Assembly (NCBI RefSeq): GCF_042186555.1
Contig: NC_133324.1
Coordinates: 195,381,640-195,445,639, forward strand
Reading direction: 5' to 3'
From: Aquarana catesbeiana
Lineage: Eukaryota; Chordata; Amphibia; Anura; Ranidae
Length of the DNA: 64,000 bases
Both the position numbers and the translations under genes were made by a program. This document shows positions 12,901-26,620 of this stretch, piece after piece. The first letter of the stretch is position 1; every line of letters begins with the position of its first letter. A model generated the notes under the pieces. That model saw nothing but the letters and a program-made list of their open reading frames with translations. It did no database searches and was not told where the DNA came from.

Positions 12901-15900
12901 GGAACCCTGCTTTGGATATGTTATGGTACCAGTTCCACTGGGTTTGCACACCAAATTTGGGGTTCCTAGCACCAAGTGGCCCTGAGATACGGGGCCCCAA
13001 AGTTGGTTCGGAAAATGAAATTTTTTGCTGCAGAAAAGTGCTTGACTCGAGTATAAGTCAAGGGGGGCACTTTCAGCACAAAAAAATGTGCTGAAAAACT
13101 CAACTTATACTCGAGTATAAACGGTATTATGAATAATGAAGGGTGTTCACCAGGGTGTGTGGTAGGGAAAACATAAAACTTGCTTTCAAAACTTGTGCTT
13201 GCATCGTGCTCAGTCATAGAGACTAATGTAATCTCTCAAGTGTTTATGCTGACTTGAAGGTTGGGTTTCACTATTTCCAAGTCTAGTGAATGCACTGTGT
13301 TGTAGAAGAAGTCGTGAGTTCTGGAAGAAAAAAGAAACACCAACCCAGGATAAACCGGGCAGCGTAAACTACATTTGTAAATAGTGATCTAGGGAGAAGC
13401 ACAAGTGAAATCTGGCCCTGTCTATAGTATGCTTCATTACCTTTACAGTATTTCCAGACGCAACATAAACACAATATATTCCATACTTTACATTTTTTCA
13501 AAATTATGTAAATAATGTCAGTATGTTTCTTAAAAAAATAAGTTGCTGGATTTATATTTGCAGAATGAATTTTTTATGGTACACAACCTGATAAATATTT
13601 TTGATAGAGATACTCGATCAACTGCCAGAGCTGTATCAGTGAAAGAAGACGACATTGGTCATGTGGATGATATAGTGCTATTATTTGATGAATTCACATA
13701 TGACAAGGTAAGAGACATATAAATTAAAATAAAATTCTCACGCTTTGTATATAATGTAAAATAACAGTAGAACTCTAGAACAACTGAATACTGAATGAAA
13801 AAAATTAGGTGCGCTATCACATTAAATAAGATTCAGGTAATGTAAGAGATGTCAAACTATTCCAATTAAAGCTGTAACTAACAGCAGCGGATTCCTAATG
13901 CAAAGTCTAATCTCTTCATATCTCATACCAGAGTCTTGGGTATGTCAGCTTCTGGAAATAGGTAGCACATCTGTAGCAAAGGCCTTCAAAATCAGGGGTT
14001 TTTAACCTCTTTACAATTACAGACCTGCATAGGATTTCCCAATGTGCCCCCATACCTATTTGTCAGACTGTCAAAATCATCAACATCACCAGTCCTATTA
14101 GGTTCCAGTATGACTTCAATAGCTTGGTTTTACTTTACATATTGTAAGGGGGCAGACTCAACTGGTATTGACAGCGCAAAACAGGGACACACAGGAATTG
14201 ACCAAGCAGTTTTGCCCTGCACTTTTAAACACAGTTCAGCGCAAGAGGGATTTTCACAGCAAGCCCATAGCATAAAACAAACAAACCATCTGCTTGTCTG
14301 AGCCACTAACTGAACTCAGGTCCTTTCCTGACTAACAATGTGCCTGCTAATGAGGTCACAAAATTAGTTTAGAGCTTGGCTATAATTATTCACTTAGTTA
14401 AAGTTTTAAATACTTCCTTACATCTTGGGGTTTATAAAACAGAGTAGACATTTTGAACCTCACAGTTAAAAAGGGTGCTAGCTTATCCACCCAGTGCTTC
14501 TCAGAAAGCATCTCACATTCCCCAACTGTCTCATTGGAAGTAGACTTTAACATCATCCTTCAGGATAACTTCTTCACACTGTGCTACCAAAGTCTAGAAG
14601 TCAGCTCATGTGCCATCATCTGCCACTCTAATATCTCCTGTATCTGCTGCTATAGTGACAGGTCCACTTGCTGCTGCCCCTTAAAGAAAGACCAGTTGGC
14701 TTCAGTCAGGTGTCACATTTTCTGGGTGATTATGGAGTTCATGGCTTGCCGGTTAGCATTTACCAATATAACTTGTTTTACAAGTTTCTCCAGCATTTTG
14801 TTCAATAACAGTTGTCTGTCTATTTAGGGCACTGCCCTCCTCGCCCAGCAAGCTGTAAAGGGAACTGGCTTAGGACTGCCATAGATGGAGCAATTTTCTT
14901 TCCTGCATCGACGCGTTGCAGGAAAAACAAATGCTTGATTCCCCCATAAACACTGACTGTTGCAGGGCCATTGTGTTCACAATTATTGCTAGTGGCTATA
15001 ACAGCCACTAGCAATAATCGTATGCAAAATTTGACAGGCTGGTTGTACCCAAGTTAATCAATCGATCAACTTGGGCACATTCATCCTGCCCATACATGGT
15101 TTGAATCTCGGACAGTTCCTGCTGAACTGGCCAAGATTCAAGCGTCTATGTCCAGCTTTAGCTGATGTTGCTAGCTGTAAACCCTTTCACTGAAAAGCAG
15201 TCTAACACAGCAGAGATAGAAATAGAACATTGAGCATCAGTCAGCTGAAATATATAAAGGTCTGTGGTAGCTTAAATTAATTAGTGAGGTCTGGCTACCA
15301 GGTAAGATGTGGACCTAGGAATAGAGGCTTAATCCCATCCAAAGCTCTACAAAGTCTCCCGCCTCCAGAACCCAATTTGTTTTCTTCATTACACACACAG
15401 AGAGCCTGGAGCTCCTCACTAAGGATGAAAATCCTAGGTGAAACATATAGAGTATCCACAATCAGCCAGCGCCTTACAATACGAATAGCTAGGAACCGAA
15501 CAGCTGAAAAAAATAATAAGGATTTTATGATTTTTGTTTATATAAACACAGCAACTCACAAAGCTAGCTACAATTGGTTAGATTTATGCTGTTGCATTTG
15601 TACAATGAAAACATGGAATTAAATCAATTTCTACTCTTTGATTATGGGTTCAATAATGCAGAGAATCCTGTTTCACAGAGATGAGTAGTGGTAAAGGGAA
15701 CCAAAATATTTATTTACTGGCTTAGGACTGCCATAGATGGAGCAATTTTCTTTCCTGCATCAACGAGTTGCAGGAAAAACAAATGCTTGATTCCCCCATA
15801 AACACTGACTGTTGCAGGGCCATTGTGTTCATAATTATTGCTAGTGGCTATAACAGCCACTAGCAATAATCGTATGCAAAATTTGACAGGCTGGTTGTAC

Positions 15901-18900
15901 CCAAGTTAATCGATCAATCAACTTGGGTACATTCATCCTGCCCATACATGGTTTGAATCCCGGACAGTTCCTGCTGAACTGGCCAAGATTCAAGCGTCTG
16001 AGGTCTGGCTACCAGGTAAGATGTGGACCTAGGAATGGAGGCTTAATCCCATCCAAAGCTCTACAAAGTCTCCAGACTACAGAACCCAGACCAGAATCTC
16101 AGATCTGAGAAAACAAAAGGTTTGTTTTCTTCATTACACACACAGAGCCTGGAGCGCCTCACTAAGGATGAAAATCCTAGGTGAAGCATATACAGCATCC
16201 ACAATCAGCCAGCGCCTTACAATAAGAATAGCTAGGAACTGAACAGCTGAAAAAAAATAAGGATTTTATGATATTTGTTTATATAAACACAGCAATTCAC
16301 AAAGTTAGCTACAATTGGTTAGATTTATGCTGTTGCATTTGTACAATGAAAACATGGAATTAAATCAATTTCTACTCTTTGATTATGGGTTCAATAATGC
16401 AGAGAATCCTGTTTCACAGAGATGAGTAGTGGTAAAGGGTACTAAAATATTTATTGCCTGCAAGTCAATGCTTTCTGTGCCCTAGCATTGAGCTTGTGTT
16501 GATCTGTGCAAATCAATGCAACTAAACGCAGCTTAACATAGATGGTGTGAATGAACCATTAGCCTTGACCAGATGTTGGCCCTGCACTGTTCTGTAAGCT
16601 TTCCTTCAGCTTTTAAATAAAAACACGATTTCATGGAATCAATTTCAGTTCCATCACTGGAGCCTGTAAATAAATACCCAACATTATGTGTCATTTGTAA
16701 CACCTGTCTAATACCATCACCTTTTCACAGAACATTTTCTCGTTTTAATGCTCCTGACCTGGCTTAGAATGTTGTCACAATGTGTAAAAAAGGTTATTTG
16801 AGATGATGTAAGAATTGTGAAGTCAACAACTAACTATACAGGGAAAAACTGGCTTGCCATAGCCGTAGCCATTTGCCACTCTTAGTTTGTTCTGAGTGAC
16901 CAGATCAGCAACATTTGCCTGAAGTTACTTAAAATGCCTATTGACTGTCATTGGATAGTTTTGATACATTTCTACAGTAATTCCAGAAATTTAGTAACAA
17001 TTAAAACACCAGGTGAACAACTTCTGCGGCCTGTCCAATTTCAAGTGATTTCAATTCTTATGGCCAATTTGCCAGTGGCTACTGACACTTCTGTCCCATC
17101 TGATTGCACTTGAGGTGTTACCTGTCACATTCAAGGTGAGTTCAGAGAATGTGAATGTGCAAATGACTCTTGCTTTCCTCAAAGATATCTGTTGCTGGTC
17201 TTGGGGATGCGTATCCATATAGCACTCAGACAGACATTAAAGCTGTGGAAAATGCCTGTCACTGGCTTTGATTTAATGATAAGTCCACCAAAAAATGGTG
17301 TTTAGCGATGCAAAAAATCTGATGGGTTGCAACAGCCCTTGACTTCTCACATCAGCAAGCTCTCCCTGCTCTAACTCCTGCCTAAAAGCTTTAGGTGTTG
17401 TTGCCTACTTTTGTTCCAACTGTGAGCGGGATTTCCCATTGTATAAAATATATAACAAATTCAACAGGTTGAATGGAAATTCCTTATAATGGCCAAAACA
17501 GATGTCCAGACCCAGGTATTCCAGAACTGATAGCACACTAATAAAGTGCACACGAAATATAAGATGTCAGCATGTACTTGGAATATAGGTTTTGGATTGA
17601 CTAATTCTTTAAACCAGGGGTCTCCAAACTTTCTAAACAAAAGGCCGGTATACTGTCCTTCAGACTGTCCTTCCTCACAGACTGTAGCCACTAGGAGTAG
17701 AAAAGTAGAAAAGGCCAGGGCATAAAGTGGGAGTAAACAATGCCCCATCTTTGGTGTAAGTGGGAGGAATAGCGTCCCATTATTGATGTCCATGGGAGGA
17801 ATTGTGTTCCATCGTTGGTGTCAATGAGAGGAATTGTGCCCCATCATTGATGTCATTGAGCCCCATTGTTAGTGTCATTGTTGGAATTGTGCCCCATTTT
17901 TTGTGTCATTGGGAGGAATTGTGTCCCTTCATTTGTATCAGTGGGGGAATTATGTCATATTGTTGCTATTAGGAGATGAAAATAGTGCTCTTAGGGCTGA
18001 ATAAAAACAAGCAAAGGCAACAGTTTGGAGACCACTGCTTTAATCTGCCTATCTAATTTAAATAAATCCAGCTTTGTTAACTAAGTTAGTAGGCAAATGT
18101 TTTACACTGAATGCTATTGAAAACATTAGCACATACTTAAAGTGTCCACTTTGCTGCAGGCATCTGCTTTGCTCCGAATGGCTTCCACCTTCCTGACAGA
18201 GAAACTCTTCATCAAAGGGATCAGCGTGAGTTTAGAAAATCATATTTGGAATTTTTGAACTTTTGGCAATATAAGACTAGACAAACACAGCTGATTCATT
18301 GATACAACATGGATCTCTCTCCTCAAGAAGTAATGCACCTTCCATTTGTCTCATCACAGTCATACTTGAAGAAATTTTCATTCTCAAATGCTGACCAGGA
18401 TGATCTGTGGAATCATATGCAAATGGTACTTTTTCTATTTTTCTCCATCTATATAACAAAAAATAATTTACTTATGGTTTCTTTTAGCCTTATAACTTTC
18501 CACATGCTGTATTGTGAATTGCATTCATAAACCTGCTTTTAAATACATCTAGTTGTGTTGCTGATTTAAGAGAACTTCCCCACACATATACATACAAATA
18601 CAAGGACTCTAACAAAGAAAAACTACAGAACTTTACAGGTACCAAGTCGTAACAACATTATATCAATTTTTTATTAATGTCATTAGAAATGTTGAAGATA
18701 AAACACATATTAGATGCTGTTCCTCATACATATGAGTTTCATCTATATCAGTTCACCCCAGATGCCCCAATACAGATAATTAACTATATGATTATTTCAC
18801 AATACATCATTCCATTGTTCAATTCCAGTATCAGGATAAAATATTCAACATATTTCTCAGATCAGCTCCCACTTCTTCAGGAAAGTTGGGGGAAAATCAT

Positions 18901-21900
18901 ATACATTTATTTAAGATAACTTAAAGTTTTAATAAAATCCTAAACAGTCATATATTCGTGCATATGACACATTAGGTATCAGTTTAGTTATAAAAATTAG
19001 GCTTAGCCAAAATTATTATTTCAGTCATTCAATAAGACTATAGCATACCTCCCAGTGTTGAATGGATAATAAAAACTCCTCAAATCTATGATAACCACTA
19101 ATCCACAATGATAATGTGCAATACAATGAAAACTACTATACTTTAGGGTCAATTTACTAAAGGCAAATAGACTGTGTATTTTGCAAGTACAGTTGCCCCT
19201 GAGCTTAGTAAATAGGATGAAGCTCTGCTGACTTCCATCATCCAATCATGTGCAAGCAAAAATGCTGTTTTTTTTTTAAATTTGCCTTGCATGTAATTGG
19301 GTGTTCTTTGTAAAGTGAAGCTTTACCTTATATACCAAGCTCTAGAGCAATTATATTTGTAAAGTGCATAGTTTAGTAATCAAATCCATTTACAACCCCT
19401 TCGTTGGCCAGGGCCCCTCTTGCTTCTGGAACTCATTCTGCCAAAATACGTAGCAAATGACATCACAATATAAATATACGTCCTGACGCACAGACATAAA
19501 ATGTTGTGATGTCACATCTAGTTCCAGAAACTGAAATATAGTTAATTATCTGTATTGTGGTATCCTGGGTGAACTGATGCATATAAACAGCAACGTGTTT
19601 TTTTTCTTCAATATTTCTAATGACATGTATGAAAAATTATATACAATTTTATATAATGCTGCTATGACTTGTTATCTTTAAAGACCTGTACTTTTTCTTT
19701 GTTAGGGTCCTTTATATATGCCATTGCTAAGTTGTTTTTGAAGTGTCAAGCTCCAGGAACATTATTTCTTACCTTGCTTCATAAATGAGTCAAAGATCTT
19801 GAACAAGTATACAGGGCAGAAGCTCAAACTTTCTAGGTTGCATAATTGTTCATGGTGATCAGTGGCTTACTAAATACTAATGTAAGGATGAGAACCTTTA
19901 TGTTAGATTGCTGGATCCAAACATGGCAGTCTTAGCAAATGTTATAGCAATATTGCACAATACATGTAAATTTTGGTATGCTGCTTTCATCTACTCCATG
20001 AACAATGAAAAAAGTTAAGTGTGTTCTGATGTTTTCTTTTTCCCTCAAACTAAAAGTGGTTGTAAAGTCAGTTATACCAATTCCTGCCAGCCCCTACAGT
20101 GTGTGTTTTTTTTTTAAATTCTGCAGCTAAATACCTTTTTCAAATTGCCGATGTGCAGTCAAGTGGCCGTCCGCCACTCCTCTTCCTCGATCTAAGGATT
20201 ACAATGGGGAGGGTCTGAGATTCCCCTCTGACATCAGCCAGGCAAGCATGTGACTGTACATCAGCGATGTGAAAAAAGGTATTTAGCTGCAAAATTTAAC
20301 CACTTGCCAACCGGGCCATTTTTGATATTTCTCTCCTACATGCAAAAATCTGTGGGGTTTTTTTGCTAGAAAATGACTTAGAACCCCCCAACATTATATA
20401 TATTTTTTTAGCAGAGACCCTAGGGCCGGGGTCGGCAACCCATCGATCGTAGGCTACCTGTGGACCACAAGTAGGTGACAGGTAGACTGGAAACGGGTCT
20501 GCGCTGCCGACCCTGCCTTCTCTCTCAGCCCTCAGCCTCCCCTGCCACTCCTTCGATCCTCCTCTCTCCCCCCCCTCTGCCTCCGCCACTGTCATCAGTA
20601 AACAGTGGGGAGCGAGAGCCAGCACAGCTCAGGACGGAGGGCGAGGGGAGGAGCTGGCCACTTTTCAAGTTACCCCCAATTGATTGGTTGCTAGGACCTA
20701 AGCAATCAATCACCAGCTTGTTAATATGAAAAGTCACTCAGCCAGCTCCCGCCCCTTCCCCTGTCCAGAACTGTGCTGCTTGTCTGTCTCATGTGTGCAT
20801 AGGTAGGATGCTATAGGAGGGAAAGGGGGAGGACACTACTGTGTGTGTGTGTGTGTGTGGGGTAGTGTGAAGGGGGCAGTGGACAATCTCATAGCAGTGT
20901 CTATCATTCACCCCCCCCCAATCCCTGCATTGTGAGCATAATGCACTACTTAACCTTGAAATCTGAGCGTAATGCACTCCTGATCCCTGCATTCTAAGCG
21001 CAACGCACTCCTGATCCCTACATTCTGAGCATAACGCACTCCTGATCCCTGCATTCTGAGTGTAACTCACTCCTGATCCCTACATTCTGAGCGTAACGCA
21101 CTCCTGATCCCTGCATTCAGAGCTGAATGCACTCCTGATACCTGCATTCTGAGCCTAATGCACTCCTAATCCTTGCATCCTGAATTTAAAGCACGCCTGA
21201 TCCCTGCATTCTAAGTGTAAAGCACATCTGATTCCTGCAATCTGAGCGTAACGCACTCCTGATCCCTGCATTCTGAGTGTAATTCACTCCCGATCACTGC
21301 ATTCTGAGCATAACGTACTCCTGATCCCTGCATTCTAAATGTAACGCATTTCTGATACCTGTATTCTGAGCTTAATGCACTTTTGTTTCCTGCATTCTGA
21401 GCCTAATGCATGCCTGATCCCTGCATTCTGAGCGTAGCTCACTCCTGATCCCTGCATTCTGAGTCGAATGCACTCCTGATCTCTGCATTCTGAGCGTAAC
21501 TCACTCCTGATCCCTGCATTCTGAGTGTAACTCACTCCTGATCCCTGCATTCTGAGCTGAATGCACTCCTGCCTGATCCCTGCTTTCTGAGAGTAACGCA
21601 CTCTTGATCCCTGCATTCTGAGCCTAACGCACGCTTGATCCCTGCATTCTGAGCGTAACTAACTCTTGATCCCTGCATTTTGAGCTTAACTCACTCCTGA
21701 TCCATGCATTCTGATCACAATGCACTCCTGATCCCTGTATTCTGAGAGCAACGCACTCCTGATCCCTGTATTCTGAACATAATGCACTCTTGACCCCTGC
21801 ATTCTGAGCGTAACGGACTCCTGATCCCTGCATTCTGAGCGTAATGCACTCCTGATCCCTGCATTCTGAGCGTAACGCACTCCTGATCCCTGCATTCTGA

Positions 21901-24900
21901 GCGTAATGCACTCCTGATTCCTGCATTCTGAGCGTAACGCAGATAACGCACTCCCAAACCCTGAACTCTCTTGTAATACTTTTTTTTTTTGATGTCCACT
22001 GCGTTTGCTATCTACATTTGGGGTTAACAATGTATCATCACCCACAGTAGATCTACATTTGGTGTTAACAATGTATTATCACCCACAGTAGATCACAAAG
22101 GCAGTGTGTTTTGAACACGGTGCAGGAAACACACATGAAACATGCCTTTCTGGCATCACATTTCTGGTGTGAACCGGTTCTAACAACAGGACACTGTGCC
22201 CGGGGATCTTTGACTTCATCAGTGTTGTTCAAGTAGATCGCCATCTAAGGTTGCCTACCCCTGGCCTAGGGGATAAGATGGCGGTCCTTGAAATTTTTTA
22301 TGTCACACCGTGTTTGCACAGCAGTTTTTCAAATGTGTTTTTTTCTGAAATAAAACAAAACACTAATGTTAGCCAATTTTTTTTGTAATGTGAAAGATGA
22401 TGTTACACCAAGTAAATAGATACCTAATATGTCACGCTTTAAAATCGCACACGCTTGTGAAATGGCGATAAATTACAATACATAAAAATCTCCATAGGCA
22501 ACGCTTTAAATTTTTTTACAGGTTACCAGTTTAGGGTTACATAGGAGGTCTTTGGCTAGAATTATTGCTCTCACTCTATGTTTGCGGCGATACCTCACAT
22601 GTGTGGTTTGAACACTGGTTACATATGCGGGTGCGACCTACGTATGCGTTTGTTTCTGCGTGTGAGCACAAGGGGATGGGGGAGATTTAAACATTTATTT
22701 TTAATTGTTTTTTTTATTTTTTGTTTTTTTATTTTTACATTTTCCCTTAAATTTTTTTTGTTGATCACTTTTATTCTTATTACAAGGAATGTAAACATCC
22801 CTTGTAATGAGAATAGGGCATGACAGGTCCTCTTTATGGAGAGATGATATAGGGTCTATAAGTCCCCACATCTCTCCTCAATGCTGAAAAGCCAGAGATA
22901 AAAATAAAATAAAAATCTCAGTTTCCCAGCAAAAAAAAAAAAAACGGCAGTGTTTAAATCCACCATCACTTTCGACCTTCGAGGATCATAGAGATGGCTG
23001 GGGACCATCTGGTTCTTAGTCAGCTCTATGGTAAACCGCCTATAAAACCTGTAGCTGCACCTGTTCGCTTAAAAACAGGCACCTAACTCAAAACTGCATG
23101 TAAACACTGCCATAATCGGTGGAGGTCTGGGTAGTGGGGAGTGGGTCTGAGGTCCGTGTGTGATATCCCAGACTGGTCTTTCTCAACCACTTATCCTGGA
23201 GGAACCCTCAAAGTAGTTTTGAAGTCTCAGGGAAACCCTGCTAAAATTATATTTGATTTACATTTGATGGTATAAAAGCACAATTAGTTAACTATTATCA
23301 GTTTTACATAAAAGATTAAATATGACATGCCCAGAATATTTGATACCCAGGGCCAGATTTTTTTATTTTTACAGCACTGCTATTTTAAAAATAATCAGGA
23401 AAAATAACAAATAATATTGGTCTGAGAAGAAAGACTGTGAAAACTCAAGTGTCCCTTTATGTTTTTGGCCAGTGGAGAAACACCCCCTTACATTTGTGGT
23501 CAGTGGAGAACTGCCCTATTACATTGGTAGCCATTGTACAGTAGGTGGGAGATCAGTCTGTCATTGCTCATAGACCCCTGACAAACTCTAGAGGAACCCT
23601 AGGATTCCACTGAACCCTGGTTAGGAAAGCCTGTACTGGACTGTGGGGTACTAGACAGGAATGGGTTAGGGAAACCCGTATACTGTACAGGGTTTATATT
23701 GTTAGATTTAAAGTAAATGCCTAATCCCTATACTAAACACTAGATCCTCACAGCTCTCCTATGATAATGATAACAGTACAGAACCATGGGTGTTAATATT
23801 GAGTAGGCTTTGTAATCGAAAGTAGCTTCAGTTTAGTTCGACTTTTTAGTATTGAACTATGCAACGGTTTTAAGATGATTTCTCTTGTTCATGCTCATTG
23901 GATTAGATGAGTGCAACATCTGCTGTGTCTGGAAAATCTGATGGAAAATGTTCTCATTAGAACATTACAACATAAAAACGTGCACTTTTAAAAAAAAACT
24001 GTGATGTTACTGTTTCTGTGCAGTTCTGATTGGATTTCTCTTCTAGTTGATTATGTCCGTTGGGCGCCCAGAGTAACGGAGATTGAGAAAGCTTGTCTAA
24101 TTTGTGGTTTATACATCATACTGTACTTTTACTGCAATTTCCCCTGTTTGTAAATGTATTGGCTTGATTATTTCCTTAGTTCTCTAATCACACTCCAGAA
24201 TTATTGCCTTTATGTTCTAACATGAAATTGATGGTAACGATTTAACAGTACATGTGCACTTGTTTGTGATGTCCTGTAAGCATAGCTTATCAATTAGAAT
24301 GTGGGTGTGTTCCCTAGAAATAATATTTATTTTTCAGTATAAATGTTTAATATTTACCTAGATCAGATTAAATTAAGACTTGGAAGATTGACCCAATGGG
24401 TTTTAGGTTAAACGTGAACTAATATTATTAGAGCATGATTGTATACTGTTAACTCAAAGTCAGCAGCACATACCATTTTCTAAGTTTATAGATGACCAAG
24501 ATGAAGTTCACTTGCCAACATCACTGAAAAAGATCATGGATTCCTGGACATGGAAAAGGGGCATACCACTAGTGACGGTAAACACATCTACTGGGACACT
24601 GACCCAAGATCAGTTCAAGACAGCTAATGCTGACAACACCACAAGTGATAACAAGTATGTTGCTTCTATACATAGTCTGTATTGTTTGTTGCAGCCAGCT
24701 TCAAGCCTGCACTGAAAAATAAGTCTTCAATATGATTGTTCACTGTGAGGCTCTTTGATAAAGAGGACACATTGATTTATAGTATATAGTATTTATATAG
24801 TTTATTTACCGGAAAAATGAAATAAGTATTACAATAAAACTTACTACAAATATAAAATTGATTATTTTATATATCTGCCTGTTATTTTTTTTTTCTCATT

Positions 24901-26555
24901 GAGAGAAAGTGAATTTTAAATTTGACTTTGCAGGTGCAGCATATTCACTGGATGCAAATTTTCTTAAAACTTCAATGTTTATTCCAAAATGAATGAATGA
25001 ATGAATGAAGTGCCATTTAAAACTCACTTTCTCTTGATATACTAAGGGAAGTGGTGCTATAGCTGAATGATGATCCATCCACACAAAATTACATTGTTTT
25101 ATTTCTCATTGTCACTCATTAATCGTTATTGTAAATAGCTATTATTATACTATACTATGACTTTCACCCAAGAACACACAATTTTTACTTAAATCCTATG
25201 TGAAAATGTGAATTGTGGATGAAAGTTGTGTGAATCTTGGGTAAAAATGGTGATAAATTAGGCTGCAAGTTCAAATTCACACAAAGTGTTGGGTTTTACT
25301 CACTAATTTCCACCCAAGACTAGAATTGTGCATTTAATTCTTTATAGACAGTAAATCTACGTTTTGGTTCTACAGCATATTTCATGTTTAAAGTCTTTCA
25401 ATAAATGTTGTAGTCTGGCATATGTGGGTGGTTAATATAGCTTATATTTTCCTCTAGGTTTCCTGTTACAGGATGCTGTTAGATCAGGATTTGGCAGATC
25501 ACTTTAAAACGTATCTTTTGGTTTCTGAACATACTTACACTATAAAAGCAATGAATAAGCCTAAAATATGCACAGTGCTAGCCCCAAGCCAATTCCTTGA
25601 CCACTTTATCTATTAGACAAAGGCCTTGTATAACTGCATTTGATCTTGGATATAAATTATAAGCATGCATATCTTTATACACCTAAATGGACTATGTAAT
25701 ATTTTTCTACAGTCATACATGGATTATTCCCATCTATTGGATGAAAAATGGAGTACAGCAGCCAACTGTATGGCTAGACACTAAGACAAGTAAGTATTTA
25801 TGGTCTTTTTCATATGTCATTTATATATTTTAGCTAATGCACATAATTATTTTCATGTAATCATATAAAAAGCCAACAAAAATATCCCCAATTTTTTTTT
25901 TTTTGAAAAAACTCATTCACAATCTCTTGGCTCCAAAACTTCACTGGGGCAGAGGAATGCTAGTGCGGGGCACCCAGGGCACCTGCCATCTATCTCCTCC
26001 AGTGTGCCCCAGATCCCTAGCACCAAGATCTCCCTCTCTGCAGCAGCTAGGCAATAGTCACCCCGCCGGGTGACTATAACAACAATACATGTCAAAGCTC
26101 AGCTCTGACATGTATCATGCTCAAGAGGAGGAAGAGTCGGGAGGAGGAATGTCCCCCTGTAGGGAGCTGCACTGATCTGAGGTCTGTTTCAGGAATAGAA
26201 AATTTTACTAGTGGGCCACAACCTGAAGATGGAGGGGACGATTAACAAAAAAATGTGTTTGAGTGCTTTTTGCTGCGGGGGGGGGGGGGTTATTTGTGCT
26301 TAGGAGTGCTTTGGGAGGGGAAAGAATTTGTGCTTGAAAGATGGGGGTTAAAAGGGGGAGGATTTGCACTAGAAGGGGGGGAGAGCCTTTGTATTGGGAA
26401 GGGGGATTTGTGCTAGAAGGGGAAAATTAGGAGGAGGATTTGTGCTGCAAGGGGGATTGGGTGGGGGGTCAAAGAGATTTGTGCTGGAAGGGGAAGAGGA
26501 TTTGGAGTTTTGGAGGTAAAATAAGGCATAACATTTCCTACTATGTCTGTGTATA

Positions 26556-26620
<65 letters not shown>

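Larger units (their letters stand above)
20297..23050. mobile_element. TTAACCACTT-family element split by a hAT insertion
   Basis: The left part (20297-20415) starts TTAACCACTTGCCAACC and carries TTAGCAGAGACCCTAGG. The right part resumes at 22264 with GCCTAGGGGATAAGATGGCG, as in the unbroken relative near 9320. The right-hand end is not sharply defined. Confidence 0.75.

Noticed and set aside
20926..21956. CRISPR-like array of 31-bp repeats
   Set aside because: Units are head to tail without unique spacers, no cas genes, and the host is a vertebrate.
24492..24654. Exon e starting at the nearest AG (24490-24491)
   Set aside because: It puts the exon out of phase with exon d and leads to a TGA within 12 codons.
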